From: Verrucomicrobiota bacterium
Lineage (GTDB): Bacteria > Verrucomicrobiota > Verrucomicrobiia > Opitutales > UBA953
Length of the DNA stretch: 7,753 bases
Assembly (NCBI GenBank): GCA_009917805.1
Contig: RGES01000057.1
Span: forward strand, 1 to 7,753
Direction: 5' to 3'
Positions within the stretch are counted from its first letter, which is position 1; every line of letters begins with the position of its first letter. The notes beneath the pieces are model-generated. The model saw nothing but the letters and a program-made list of their open reading frames with translations. It was not told where the DNA came from and ran no database searches. Of this stretch, positions 1 to 6,573 are shown in pieces. Both the position numbers and the translations under genes were made by a program.

Positions 1-1
1 A

Positions 2-970
2 CCAGGCCTGCCGTGGGAGGAACTGTCCACCGAAGAGCGTTCGCCGATCCGGTATTACCTCGATCAGATCGGCAAGACGCCGCTGCTGACGCTGGAAGAA
101 GAGACCGCGCTGGCGCGTCGCGTCCTGAAGGGCGACGAGGCGGCCCGCCAGAAGATGATCCAGTCGAACCTCCGTCTGGTCGTCCGCATCGCCAAGGACT
201 ACGATAACTTCGGGCTGTCGCTGATGGACCTGATCAGCGAAGGCAACTTCGGCCTGATCAAGGCCGTCGAGCGCTTCGATCCCGACAAGGGCGGCAAGCT
301 CAGCACCTATGCCTCCTGGTGGATCAAGCAGGCCATCAAGCGCGCCCTCGCCTCGAACGGGAAGACGATCCGCCTCCCGGTACATATGGTCGACCGCATC
401 GCGCAGATGCGCCGCGTGACCGCCCGCCTCACCGCCGAGATCGGCCGCGAGCCGCATAACGACGAGATCGCCTTGGCGATGGAGATCCCGCTGGCGAAGG
501 TGGTCCACATGAAGTCCATCGCCAACCGCGCGGCCTCGCTCGACCAACCGGTGGGCGAAGAAGGCGACGCGACGCTCGGCGACCTGGTGAAGGATGAATC
601 CGAGCGGACGCCCTTCGAGACCCTGCGCGGAAAATCCGACAACGCGGAGATCACGGAGATGCTCGGCGCCCTGGAGCCGCGCGAAGCCGAGATCCTGACG
701 CATCGCTTCGGCCTGAACGGCGAAAGCCCGCTCACGCTCGAGGAGGTCGGCGAACGCTTCAAGCTCACCCGCGAACGCGTGCGCCAGCTCCAGCAGTCCG
801 CCCTCATGCAGCTCCGCCGCATCATGACGGAGCGCCAGAAGCTCCTGACGCCGGAAGACGTGAAGAAGAACAAGCTCGCCGAAGCCCGCTCCGAGGTCCT
901 CAGCGAGTTCTTCCGCTCCAAAGGCATCGCCGTTCCGGCCAAGGGCCGCCCGGGCCGCGAAGGGCTCTGA
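2..970 (+). CDS. Sigma-70 family RNA polymerase sigma factor (5' partial)
   Basis: This protein directs RNA polymerase to promoters. The frame is open through the left edge, so the ATG at 155 is internal and about 322 C-terminal residues are visible. Visible residues 14-29 (SPIRYYLDQIGKTPLL) are sigma region 1.2. Region 2 runs from about 52 to 118, with DLISEGN core-binding and STYASWWIKQAIKR promoter-melting and -10 recognition segments. Region 3 begins at TIRLPVHM (122-129). Region 4.2 is a helix-turn-helix at about 243-275 (TLEEVGERFKLTRERVRQL) for the -35 element. A basic tail of about 45 residues ends the protein. The region 2.4 and 4.2 wording departs from the nearly invariant primary-sigma consensus (for example KGGKLSTYASWW where GYKFSTYATWW is usual), which suggests a group 2, RpoS/SigB-like factor and not the housekeeping RpoD. 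The family is certain; the subgroup is an inference. The gene lies 102 bases upstream of the ATP-grasp gene. Confidence 0.93.
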   Translation, partial: PGLPWEELSTEERSPIRYYLDQIGKTPLLTLEEETALARRVLKGDEAARQKMIQSNLRLVVRIAKDYDNFGLSLMDLISEGNFGLIKAVERFDPDKGGKLSTYASWWIKQAIKRALASNGKTIRLPVHMVDRIAQMRRVTARLTAEIGREPHNDEIALAMEIPLAKVVHMKSIANRAASLDQPVGEEGDATLGDLVKDESERTPFETLRGKSDNAEITEMLGALEPREAEILTHRFGLNGESPLTLEEVGERFKLTRERVRQLQQSALMQLRRIMTERQKLLTPEDVKKNKLAEARSEVLSEFFRSKGIAVPAKGRPGREGL

Positions 971-988
971 GCGTGCGTATTTTTGGCC

Positions 989-1026
989 CCGGATGCCTAA
1001 GTTAGGCCTTCGGCCCAGAGGTTTTT
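989..1026 (+). terminator. Possible terminator after the sigma factor gene
   Basis: An imperfect hairpin has arms at 989-1000 and 1002-1013 (CCGGATGCCTAA / TTAGGCCTTCGG), with one wobble, one mismatch and a small loop around 1001. A run of five T follows at 1022-1026. The T run sits about eight bases past the stem, which is poor for an intrinsic terminator. The placement just after the sigma stop codon is the main support. Confidence 0.35.
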
Positions 1027-1072
1027 GACCATCTCCGCCCCGGCAGGCGGCTGGCAGGGGTCTTGCTTACTT

Positions 1073-2512
1073 ATGAGCATGATCCTCACCGACTACAAGG
1101 GGGCCAACCTCTTCGACGAACTCGTCGACGCCTCGGGCAAGATCCGCCCCTACTACCGCAACGTCGCCGACAAGCTCTCCAGCCTGGGCAACGAGGAGCT
1201 CAGCCAGAAACTCCGCAGCCTCGAACTGCTCTTCCTCAAACAGGGCATCACCTTCACGGTCTACGGCGACGAGAAAGGCACCGAACGCGTCTTTCCCTTC
1301 GACCCTTTCCCGCGCGTCGTCCCCGCCGGAGAATGGGAGCATATCGAGGCCGGCCTGGTCCAGCGCATCACGGCGCTGAATCTCTTCCTCTACGACGTCT
1401 ACCACGAGCAGCGCATCATCAAGGACGGCATCATCCCGCCGGAGGTCGTCTTCGGCGCCTCGCATTACCGGCCGGAATTCGTCGGCGTCTCCGTCCCGAA
1501 GGACGCCTACATCCATGTCTGCGGCACCGACCTGATCCGCGACCGTGACGGCCGCTACCTCGTCCTGGAAGACAACGGCCGCTGCCCTTCCGGCGTCTCC
1601 TACGTCCTCGAGAACCGGGCCGCGATGAAGCGCGTCTTCCCGCAGCTCTTCGGCGCGAGCGGCGTCCGCCCGGTCGACACCTATCCCGCCGACCTGCTCG
1701 CGACGCTCCGCCACGTGGCCCCGCGCGAGAACCCGAACCCGAACGTGGTGCTGCTGACGCCCGGCGTGCATAACAGCGCCTACTTCGAGCACTCCTTCCT
1801 CGCCCGCCAGATGAGCATCGAGATCGTCGAAGGCCGCGACCTCATCGCCCTCGACGGCTTCGTCTACATGCGCACCACCCGCGGCCTGCGCCAGGTCGAC
1901 GTGATCTACCGCCGCATCGACGACGATTTCCTCGATCCACAGGTCTTCCGCAAGGACTCGTGCCTCGGCGTCCCGGGCCTCGTCGACGCCGTCCGCCGCG
2001 GCAACGTGGCCCTCGCCAACGCGATCGGCACGGGCGTGGCCGACGACAAGGTCACCTACGCGTACGTGCCGGACATGATCCGCTACTACCTCTGCCAGGA
2101 GCCCATCCTCGACCAGGTGCCGACCTACCTCGCCTGGCGCGACAGCGACAAGAAATACATCCTCGAGAATCTCCCGAAGCTCGTCGTCAAGGCGGCCAAC
2201 GAAAGCGGCGGGTACGGCATGCTCATCGGGCCGACCGCCACGGCCGCCCAGCTCGAGGAGTTCCGCCAGAAGGTGACCAACCACCCGCGCAACTACATCG
2301 CCCAGCCGGTCGTCAACTTCTCCCAGCACCCCACCCTCGTCGACGGCGGGCTCGAAGGACGTCACGTCGACCTGCGTCCCTTCGTGCTCTGGGGCGACAC
2401 CGTCAAGGTGCTCCCAGGCGGCCTCACCCGCGTCGCCCTCACCCGCGGCTCCCTCGTCGTGAACTCCTCGCAGGGCGGCGGCAGCAAAGACACCTGGGTC
2501 CTCGCGGCCTGA
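1073..2512 (+). CDS. Circularly permuted ATP-grasp type 2 protein
   Basis: A 479-residue cytoplasmic protein of the circularly permuted ATP-grasp (DUF404/DUF407) family, predicted to use ATP for amide or peptide ligation; its substrate is unknown. The family motifs are all visible: CGTDLIRDRDG (about 150-160), LVLEDN (163-168), PSGVSYVLENR (173-183), the glycine loop GGYGMLIGP (379-387), HVDLRPFVLWG (431-441) and the C-terminal VNSSQGGGSKDTWVL (463-477). The length is normal for the family. The frame opens earlier at a TTG (1025), but that extension is not family-like. I chose ATG 1073, with AGGGG at 1056-1060 about 12 bases upstream; ATG 1079 (MILTDYKG) is equally possible. It is the first gene of a cluster with the alpha-E gene 10 bases downstream and the transglutaminase gene, and is probably co-transcribed with both. 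No lesion is visible. Confidence 0.94.
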   Translation: MSMILTDYKGANLFDELVDASGKIRPYYRNVADKLSSLGNEELSQKLRSLELLFLKQGITFTVYGDEKGTERVFPFDPFPRVVPAGEWEHIEAGLVQRITALNLFLYDVYHEQRIIKDGIIPPEVVFGASHYRPEFVGVSVPKDAYIHVCGTDLIRDRDGRYLVLEDNGRCPSGVSYVLENRAAMKRVFPQLFGASGVRPVDTYPADLLATLRHVAPRENPNPNVVLLTPGVHNSAYFEHSFLARQMSIEIVEGRDLIALDGFVYMRTTRGLRQVDVIYRRIDDDFLDPQVFRKDSCLGVPGLVDAVRRGNVALANAIGTGVADDKVTYAYVPDMIRYYLCQEPILDQVPTYLAWRDSDKKYILENLPKLVVKAANESGGYGMLIGPTATAAQLEEFRQKVTNHPRNYIAQPVVNFSQHPTLVDGGLEGRHVDLRPFVLWGDTVKVLPGGLTRVALTRGSLVVNSSQGGGSKDTWVLAA

Positions 2513-2522
2513 CCTCACGGCC

Positions 2523-3292
2523 ATGATGCTTTCCCGAGTCGCCGACCACCAGTATTGGATGGCCCGCCAGATGGAGCGGGCCGAGAACCTCGCCCGCCTC
2601 GTGCGCGTCTCCGAGGAGATGCTGCTCGATGACGAGTCCTTGGGTCGCGGCTCCGCCCAGGAATACTGGACGCCCGTGCTGGCCGCGACGGCGATGGAAG
2701 GATCCTTCCGCACGCTCTATCCGCAGCCGATGCAGGGCGACGTCGCCCGCTTCCTCACGCTCGACCTCCGTAACCCGGATTCGATCCTCTCCTGCATCCG
2801 CCTCGCCCGCGAGAACGCGCGGTCGGTGCGCGACAAGATCTCCGACGAGATGTGGTCGGAAATCAACGCGCTCAACCTCTTCGTGACGGCTACCGTCGCG
2901 TCCACGGCGGCGAGATCGGCGTCGAGGGCGTGGTCGACCTGCTCCTCTTCTCCAACGAGTTCCCGCGCTCGGTCCGCCACTGCATCCGCCGCGCCGACGA
3001 GGTCCTGCACGACATCTCCGGCACGCCCACCGGCCGCTATTCCAACAGCTGCGAGAAGATCACCGGCGCCCTCCTGGCGAAGCTCAGCTTCGCCGGTCCG
3101 CCGGAGGTGATGGCCCGCGGCCTCCACGCCTATATCGACGAGCTCCAGGTGCAGCTCAACGCCGCCGGCCAGGCGGTCTTCGAGAACTACGTGCTGCTGC
3201 CCGGCGAAGTCGACCGCCACTTCCCGCGCGGCACCCGCCCGGAATCCCTCTCCGACTGGCAGCGCGAACAGCAGCAACAGCAGCAGCAATAA
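2523..3292 (+). pseudogene. Alpha-E domain (DUF403) protein, internally deleted and frameshifted
   Basis: This is the middle gene of the ATP-grasp/alpha-E/transglutaminase cluster. Alpha-E proteins are all-helical partners of the ATP-grasp enzyme with no proven activity. Frame 1 gives the family N terminus, with MLSRVADHQYWMARQMERAEN at its start, then SILSCIRLARENARSVRD and MWSEINALNLF, up to F120. The frame then becomes alanine/serine/arginine nonsense to a stop at 3110. From 2885 the -1 frame gives the family C terminus (DGYRRVHGGEIGVEG, LLFSNEFPRSV, GLHAYIDELQVQLNAAG), ending at TAA 3290-3292. In intact relatives about 100 residues, including a second ERAD-type motif, lie between these blocks. 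The rejoined product would be only about 255 residues against the usual 310-330. The tail is seven glutamines (3269-3289). The start could be ATG 2523 or 2526; no Shine-Dalgarno is evident. Real decay and assembly collapse both fit. The family call is firm. Confidence 0.85.
3269..3289 (+). repeat. CAG/CAA triplet run encoding a seven-glutamine tail
   Basis: Seven consecutive CAG or CAA codons lie directly before the TAA of the alpha-E gene. Slippage can vary such a run, but the mixed CAG and CAA codons should limit that. It is probably an unstructured C-terminal extension. Confidence 0.8.
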
Positions 3293-3307
3293 GGACGCCC
3301 CGCGCCC

Positions 3308-4150
3308 ATGAAGCTCCGCATCCTCCACCGCACCGAGTACCGCTACGCCCTTCCCGTCCGCAACAACACCAACGAGCTTCGCGTCACCCCCCTCACCAAC
3401 CTGCGCCAGAAACTCGGCCTGCACCTCGTCCGCGTCCTGCCGGCGGTGCGCATGCGTCGCTACCCGGACCTTTACCGCAATTCGGTCCATCTGTTCGAGA
3501 TCGAGGAAGCCCACAAGGAGCTCGTGATCGATGTCTCCAGCATCGTCGAGACCCTCGCGACCCCGGTTTCGGCCATCCCGACCGACGTCCCTCTGGCGGC
3601 CGTCCGTTCGGAAGAAGTCATCGAAAGCTTCCAGCCCTACCTGCTCTCGGACGGCCCCATCCGCATCACGCCGGAGATCTGGCGCGCGGCGGTGGACGTG
3701 GAGAAGGACCGGGGCGACCTGTTCTCGGTCATCATCGGGCTGATGGATTTCATCCACGGCACGTGCAAGTACGTGCCGGGCGCGACGCACATCGGCACCC
3801 ATACCGAGGAGTTCTTCGCCAAGCCTCAGGGGGTCTGCCAGGACTACGCCCACCTGCTGCTGGCGCTCTGCCGTTCGATCGGCATTCCGGCGCGCTACGT
3901 GTGCGGCTATGTCTACGACGCCAAGCGCGGCGACGTGATCGGCAGCCATGCCTCGCACGCCTGGGCCGAGATCTGGATTCCTGGCTACGGCTGGCTCGGC
4001 GTGGACCCTACGAACAAGAAGGTGATCCATGAGGCCTACGTGGCCTCGGCCGTCGGACGGGATTACCGTGACGCCACGCCGGTCAGCGGCAGCTACTGGG
4101 GCGGAGGCGACCGCGAGATGCGCGTCACCGTGCACGTCGAGGCAAAGTAA
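3308..4150 (+). CDS. Transglutaminase-like cysteine protease/peptidase family protein
   Basis: A 280-residue protein with the two-part layout of bacterial transglutaminase-like proteins. The N-terminal beta domain spans about residues 1-90 (MKLRILHRTEYRYALPV start). The papain-fold core spans about 130-260. The catalytic triad is visible: Cys177 in PQGVCQDYAHLLLALCRS, His217 in SHASHAWAEIW and Asp233 in GVDPTN. There is no signal peptide, so it should act in the cytoplasm. Members of this family hydrolyse or transfer amide bonds. Next to a circularly permuted ATP-grasp protein and an alpha-E protein, the proposed role is trimming or transferring a peptide product of the ligase; the substrate is unknown. 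AAGGA at 3291-3295 overlaps the stop of the preceding gene and lies 12 bases before the ATG. Length and motifs are intact, unlike the alpha-E neighbour. Confidence 0.94.
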   Translation: MKLRILHRTEYRYALPVRNNTNELRVTPLTNLRQKLGLHLVRVLPAVRMRRYPDLYRNSVHLFEIEEAHKELVIDVSSIVETLATPVSAIPTDVPLAAVRSEEVIESFQPYLLSDGPIRITPEIWRAAVDVEKDRGDLFSVIIGLMDFIHGTCKYVPGATHIGTHTEEFFAKPQGVCQDYAHLLLALCRSIGIPARYVCGYVYDAKRGDVIGSHASHAWAEIWIPGYGWLGVDPTNKKVIHEAYVASAVGRDYRDATPVSGSYWGGGDREMRVTVHVEAK

Positions 4151-4184
4151 GCCCGGCGGCGTTCTAGTATCGCCCAGGCCGGGC
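4151..4184 (+). other. Inverted repeat between the transglutaminase and DUF535 genes
   Basis: Seven-base arms GCCCGGC (4151-4157) and GCCGGGC (4178-4184) enclose a 20-base loop, starting right after the transglutaminase stop. No T run follows, so it is not a standard intrinsic terminator. It could be an mRNA end stem or chance in GC-rich DNA. Confidence 0.3.
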
Positions 4185-4189
4185 CGGCC

Positions 4190-5061
4190 ATGCACGCTCG
4201 CTCCATCGCGGTCGTCCTCATGTCTTTACGTGTCCCTTCCAAGGCCCCCACATCCCCGTTCGGCTCGTTCGCCTGCGCCTGGAAGCTCACCCAGCAGATC
4301 CATGCCCATCGGGCTTGGAACTCCTCGCTGACCAAGTGCGTCGGCCGGGCCTTCACGGCCTTGGCCAATCATGGGACTTTCTCCGCCTGGGTCGATTTCC
4401 TCCTCCGGCCGGAGAATCGTCGGTTCACCGACGCCAACCCGATGCTGTGGCACCGGACGCTCCTGGGCTACATGTCCACGCGCTGGGACGGACAGAAGAA
4501 GCTCAAGGTACTCCGTGATTCCTATCGATTCGCCGAAGCCCACCCCGGTCCCCTGCTGGACAGCCTCCTGGGGCAGAAGAACATCGGCTACACCTTCGCC
4601 GAAGTCCCCTTGGGCGAGGAAGCCGGCACGATCCGCTTCGCCCTGGCCTCGGATGACCGCTTCCGGCGCGAGGGCGAGTGGACCCTGCGGGTCTTCTGCG
4701 ACCAGATCGGCGGCGAACTCTGCTCCATCGCCTTCGCGGTGGAAGAGGTCGACGGCCAGTGCAGGAAGTCGTCAGCACCCTGGGCTTCGCCCGTCTGCTC
4801 GGCGCCGGCAACTCGATCCAGATGAGCAACGCCAAGCACATGATCCGCGTGCCTTGGAACAAGATTTCCTTCAACTACGACGGAATGTGGGCCGAAGCCG
4901 ACGGTCAGCCCGCGGCGGAGGGCTGGTTCGAACTGCCGCTGCGCGAGGTGCGCCGCACCCGCGAAGAGATCAAGGCGAACAAACGGCCGCTTTACGCGCG
5001 TCGCTACGCGCTCTTCGACCAGCTCCAGGAAGCGGTGGCGAAGGGCCTCGGAAGCCGCTGA
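4190..5061 (+). pseudogene. DUF535 (VirK/YbjX-like) protein, internally deleted and frameshifted
   Basis: The two halves of this gene match the DUF535 family, which includes Shigella VirK and E. coli YbjX; its biochemical role is unclear. The first frame (from ATG 4190, or ATG 4220) gives NPMLWHRTLLGYMSTRWDGQ, LRDSYRFAEAHP, REGEWTLRVF and AFAVEEVDGQ, ending in family-like sequence at about 4759. The next reading is arginine/serine/proline-rich and stops at 4825. From about 4759 the -1 frame gives QEVVSTLGFARLLGAGNS, MSNAKHMIRVPW, FNYDGMWAEADGQP and RRYALFDQLQEAV, ending at TGA 5059-5061. Relatives usually have a further 30-45 residues at the join, including a glycine-rich LQGP-like segment and a GLRPK-like segment, which are missing here. 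This is an internal deletion that also breaks the frame. It converges with the beta-barrel gene across a shared hairpin. The family is recognised from motifs by eye. Confidence 0.8.
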
Positions 5062-5065
5062 CCCC

Positions 5066-5099
5066 GGAAAACAAAAAGGGCCCCGTTGCCGGGGCCCTT
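5066..5099 (-). terminator. Intrinsic terminator of beta-barrel gene 1
   Basis: A perfect 10-bp stem (AAGGGCCCCG 5076-5085, CGGGGCCCTT 5090-5099) has a four-base loop. Read on the minus strand it is followed by TTTTTGTTTT (5077-5066), a good U tract, 22 bases past the barrel stop codon. On the plus strand it lies just after the DUF535 stop and may also end that transcript, though with only two T. Confidence 0.9.
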
Positions 5100-5121
5100 C
5101 GTTCAGCTTCTGATCCGAAGA

Positions 5122-5625
5122 TTAGAAGTTGTAGCGAACGGTGATGTCCGTGGTGCCAGCGGAACCCTGGGTGTCGGTGTAGCCGACGGCCAGCTGGATC
5201 TGCTTGCTCACGTTGTAACCGAGCTCAGCGGTCCAGACGGTGTTGTCAGCGGAGTTGCGGCCGACAGAGGCAGCGGCTTCGAGGTTGTTGCCGAGGGCCT
5301 TGCGGAGACCGATCGTGTAGGCTTCGTTGGAAGCGATGGAGACGGTGGCGTCAGCGCCGGCGATGGCGTTGGCGAAGAGGTAGCCGATGGCGACCGAGTC
5401 AGCACCGTTGGAGGTACCGGAACCACCGATGGTGGTGGAGGCGCCAACCCAGAAGTTGGACGAGCCGAGGACGGCGGTGGCCGAGAGGCTGTAGCCCTTG
5501 GTGTCGGTGTTGTAGCCGAGACCGACGCGGTTGTAGTTGAGACCGGCCGGAGCAGCAGCCTGGGCAGAGGCGGCAGCAGCGAGGGTCGTGAGGGTGAGGA
5601 TCGGGAGGATGTGCTTCATATGCAT
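5122..5625 (-). CDS. Small outer-membrane beta-barrel protein (paralog 1, intact)
   Basis: A 167-residue predicted secreted protein. Residues 1-23 form a signal peptide (MHMKHILPILTLTTLAAAAS) with an alanine-rich cleavage site near AQA/APAG. The mature part alternates polar and hydrophobic residues in about 8-10 short strands joined by glycine/asparagine turns (GLNYNRVGLGYN, GYSLSATAVLG, SVAIGYLFAN, ADATVSIAS, IQLAVGYTD). It ends in TDITVRYNF, whose terminal phenylalanine fits the beta-signal read by the BAM complex. These traits point to a small barrel in the outer membrane, but I cannot name a specific family. I chose ATG 5625 because CCGACC precedes it, as at the L36 start; ATG 5619 (MKHILP) is an alternative. 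No Shine-Dalgarno is visible. A near copy lies directly upstream on the same strand, and its own terminator sits just past the stop. Confidence 0.85.
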   Translation of the reverse strand: MHMKHILPILTLTTLAAAASAQAAAPAGLNYNRVGLGYNTDTKGYSLSATAVLGSSNFWVGASTTIGGSGTSNGADSVAIGYLFANAIAGADATVSIASNEAYTIGLRKALGNNLEAAASVGRNSADNTVWTAELGYNVSKQIQLAVGYTDTQGSAGTTDITVRYNF

Positions 5626-5651
5626 GGTCGGTTGTAGGCAGGATTGAGCGT

Positions 5652-5690
5652 AAAACAACAAAAAAGTGCGTTTTTGTCATCAGGCTGACA
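5652..5690 (-). promoter_or_regulatory. Possible promoter and operator of beta-barrel gene 1
   Basis: On the minus strand a -35-like ATGACA (5680-5675) is followed after 17 bases by TGTTTT (5657-5652), a weak -10. The -35 overlaps an inverted repeat TGTCA-N6-TGACA (5675-5679 and 5686-5690), which could be a regulator site. This is the only non-coding space between the two barrel genes, so a promoter is expected here. The hexamers are weak. Confidence 0.3.
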
Positions 5691-5711
5691 CAAACGCTCC
5701 CGACCGGATTA

Positions 5712-5749
5712 TAAAAACAAACAAAAAGGGCCCCGTTGCCGGGGCCCTT
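5712..5749 (-). terminator. Intrinsic terminator of beta-barrel gene 2
   Basis: The hairpin is the same as the one after gene 1 (arms 5726-5735 and 5740-5749, loop 5736-5739), with a long U tract on the minus strand (TTTTTGTTTGTTTTTAT, down to about 5711). The 29 bases 5721-5749 are identical to 5071-5099, so the terminator was copied along with the gene. Confidence 0.9.
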
Positions 5750-5772
5750 GTGATCAGCCTCTAATCCTAAGA

Positions 5773-6195
5773 TTAGAAGTTGTAGCGAACGGCGATGTCG
5801 GTCGTGGAGGCAGCACCGGTGGCGTCGGAGTAACCGACGGCGACCTGGATCTGCTTGCTCACGTTGTAGGCCAGCTCAACACCCCAGGTGTTCACACCGG
5901 ACTCGCGACCGTAGGAGACGGCGCCTTCGATGTTGTTACCGAGGTCCTTACGGACGTTGAGGCCGTAGGACTCGTTGGAGCCGACGGAGACGGTGGCGTC
6001 AGCGCCGAAGGCGACGTTCTTGAAAACGTAACCGAGGGACACGGAGTCGGTACCGTTGCCGGTGCCGGAGCCACCGATGGTGGTTTCAGCTTCAACGAGG
6101 AAGTTCGAGCTGCCGATCAGGGCCGAAGCCGAGAGGGAGTAGCCCTTGCTGTCCGTGTTGTAGCCGAGGCCAACGCGGTTGTAGGAGAGACCGGG
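5773..6195 (-). pseudogene. Outer-membrane beta-barrel paralog 2, 5'-truncated
   Basis: This sequence is homologous to the mature part of paralog 1 along its whole length. Roughly two thirds of residues are the same by eye, with shared blocks such as YNRVGLGYNTD, KGYSLSA, GADATVS, YNVSKQIQ and a closing VRYNF. Homology starts at Pro-Gly-Leu (codon 6193-6195) and stops there; only two more codons precede it before an in-frame TGA (6202-6204). No ATG, signal peptide or export signal precedes the barrel. The only internal start option is GTG 6042, which would drop about a third of the barrel and still lack a signal. It is therefore a truncated copy, probably not made or not exported. The break could also be an assembly join. 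Its 3' end and terminator are intact. Confidence 0.8.
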
Positions 6196-6261
6196 ATAAA
6201 ATCAAGCACCTTTTGCTCAAAAATCCCCTGCCCGCTTTTTACGTCTCTTTTACCCACTTCC

Positions 6262-6281
6262 ATTCACAACCCCCTGTGAAT
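6262..6281. repeat. Inverted repeat ATTCACA-N6-TGTGAAT
   Basis: Perfect seven-base arms (6262-6268 and 6275-6281) flank ACCCCC. The layout of two half-sites one helical turn apart resembles a dimeric regulator site, although the arm order TCACA-N6-TGTGA is the reverse of a CRP site. It may be a former operator of the truncated barrel gene or a small hairpin. Confidence 0.4.
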
Positions 6282-6306
6282 AAAGCTGGGGGCTATTGAT
6301 AATCAA

Positions 6307-6353
6307 GGGTTAGGGGTGAGAGAAGGGATAGGGGTAGGGATAGGGTTAGGGGG
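6307..6353 (+). repeat. G-tract array, likely G-quadruplex, resembling degenerate TTAGGG repeats
   Basis: Seven runs of three to five G lie at 6307-6309, 6313-6316, 6325-6327, 6331-6334, 6337-6339, 6343-6345 and 6349-6353. They are spaced by TTA, ATA or TA, except one 8-base gap. The last five tracts have loops of two or three bases, which meets the usual criteria for an intramolecular G-quadruplex. The period of mostly six bases suggests slippage expansion of a GGGNTA unit. Confidence 0.75.
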
Positions 6354-6466
6354 AGTTATTCGCAATGATGCCCGGATCTGCCCCCAGGGTGCCACCTACT
6401 ACAAAACCTCAAAAACTTGGCCTTTTTGCGCACAGTCCAGAAAGTGCCCATAAAATGCATTAAATG

Positions 6467-6483
6467 GAGGGGGACGCCCCCTC
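6467..6483. repeat. Short perfect hairpin GAGGGGG-ACG-CCCCCTC
   Basis: Seven-base arms (6467-6473 and 6477-6483) surround a three-base loop in a non-coding stretch. No T run follows on either strand, so it is not a terminator. Its compact palindromic form is like an extragenic repeat unit, but only one copy occurs in this window. Confidence 0.5.
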
Positions 6484-6573
6484 TACCTTATATGCCCTGC
6501 CCCGTATCTGGGCAAAGCTTCAAGGCCCCACCCCTACCCGGTCTTTTCCGATAGTCCCCCTCCCATTGGGGAA

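Noticed and set aside
155..970. Sigma factor starting at ATG 155
   Set aside because: Region 1.2 and the start of region 2 are encoded in frame upstream, so this ATG is internal and the gene continues past the window edge.
1067..2713. Antisense ORF of 548 codons
   Set aside because: It mirrors the ATP-grasp gene, whose G/C third-position bias removes stops from the opposite strand. The translation is rich in D, V, E and A with no family motif.
2875..2890. Programmed -1 ribosomal frameshift in the alpha-E gene
   Set aside because: There is no slippery heptamer at CTCTTCGTGACGG, and about 100 family residues are missing, which frameshifting cannot explain.
2717..4195. Antisense ORF of 492 codons opposite the alpha-E and transglutaminase genes
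   Set aside because: It has the same compositional cause, and the plus strand holds clear catalytic motifs there.
5086..5637. Plus-strand ORF of 183 codons over barrel gene 1
   Set aside because: It is a glycine/valine/aspartate-rich mirror. The minus strand has a signal peptide, a beta-barrel pattern and a terminator.
6307..6353. CRISPR array or true telomere
   Set aside because: The units are only about six bases with no spacers, and the sequence continues into ordinary bacterial genes on both sides.
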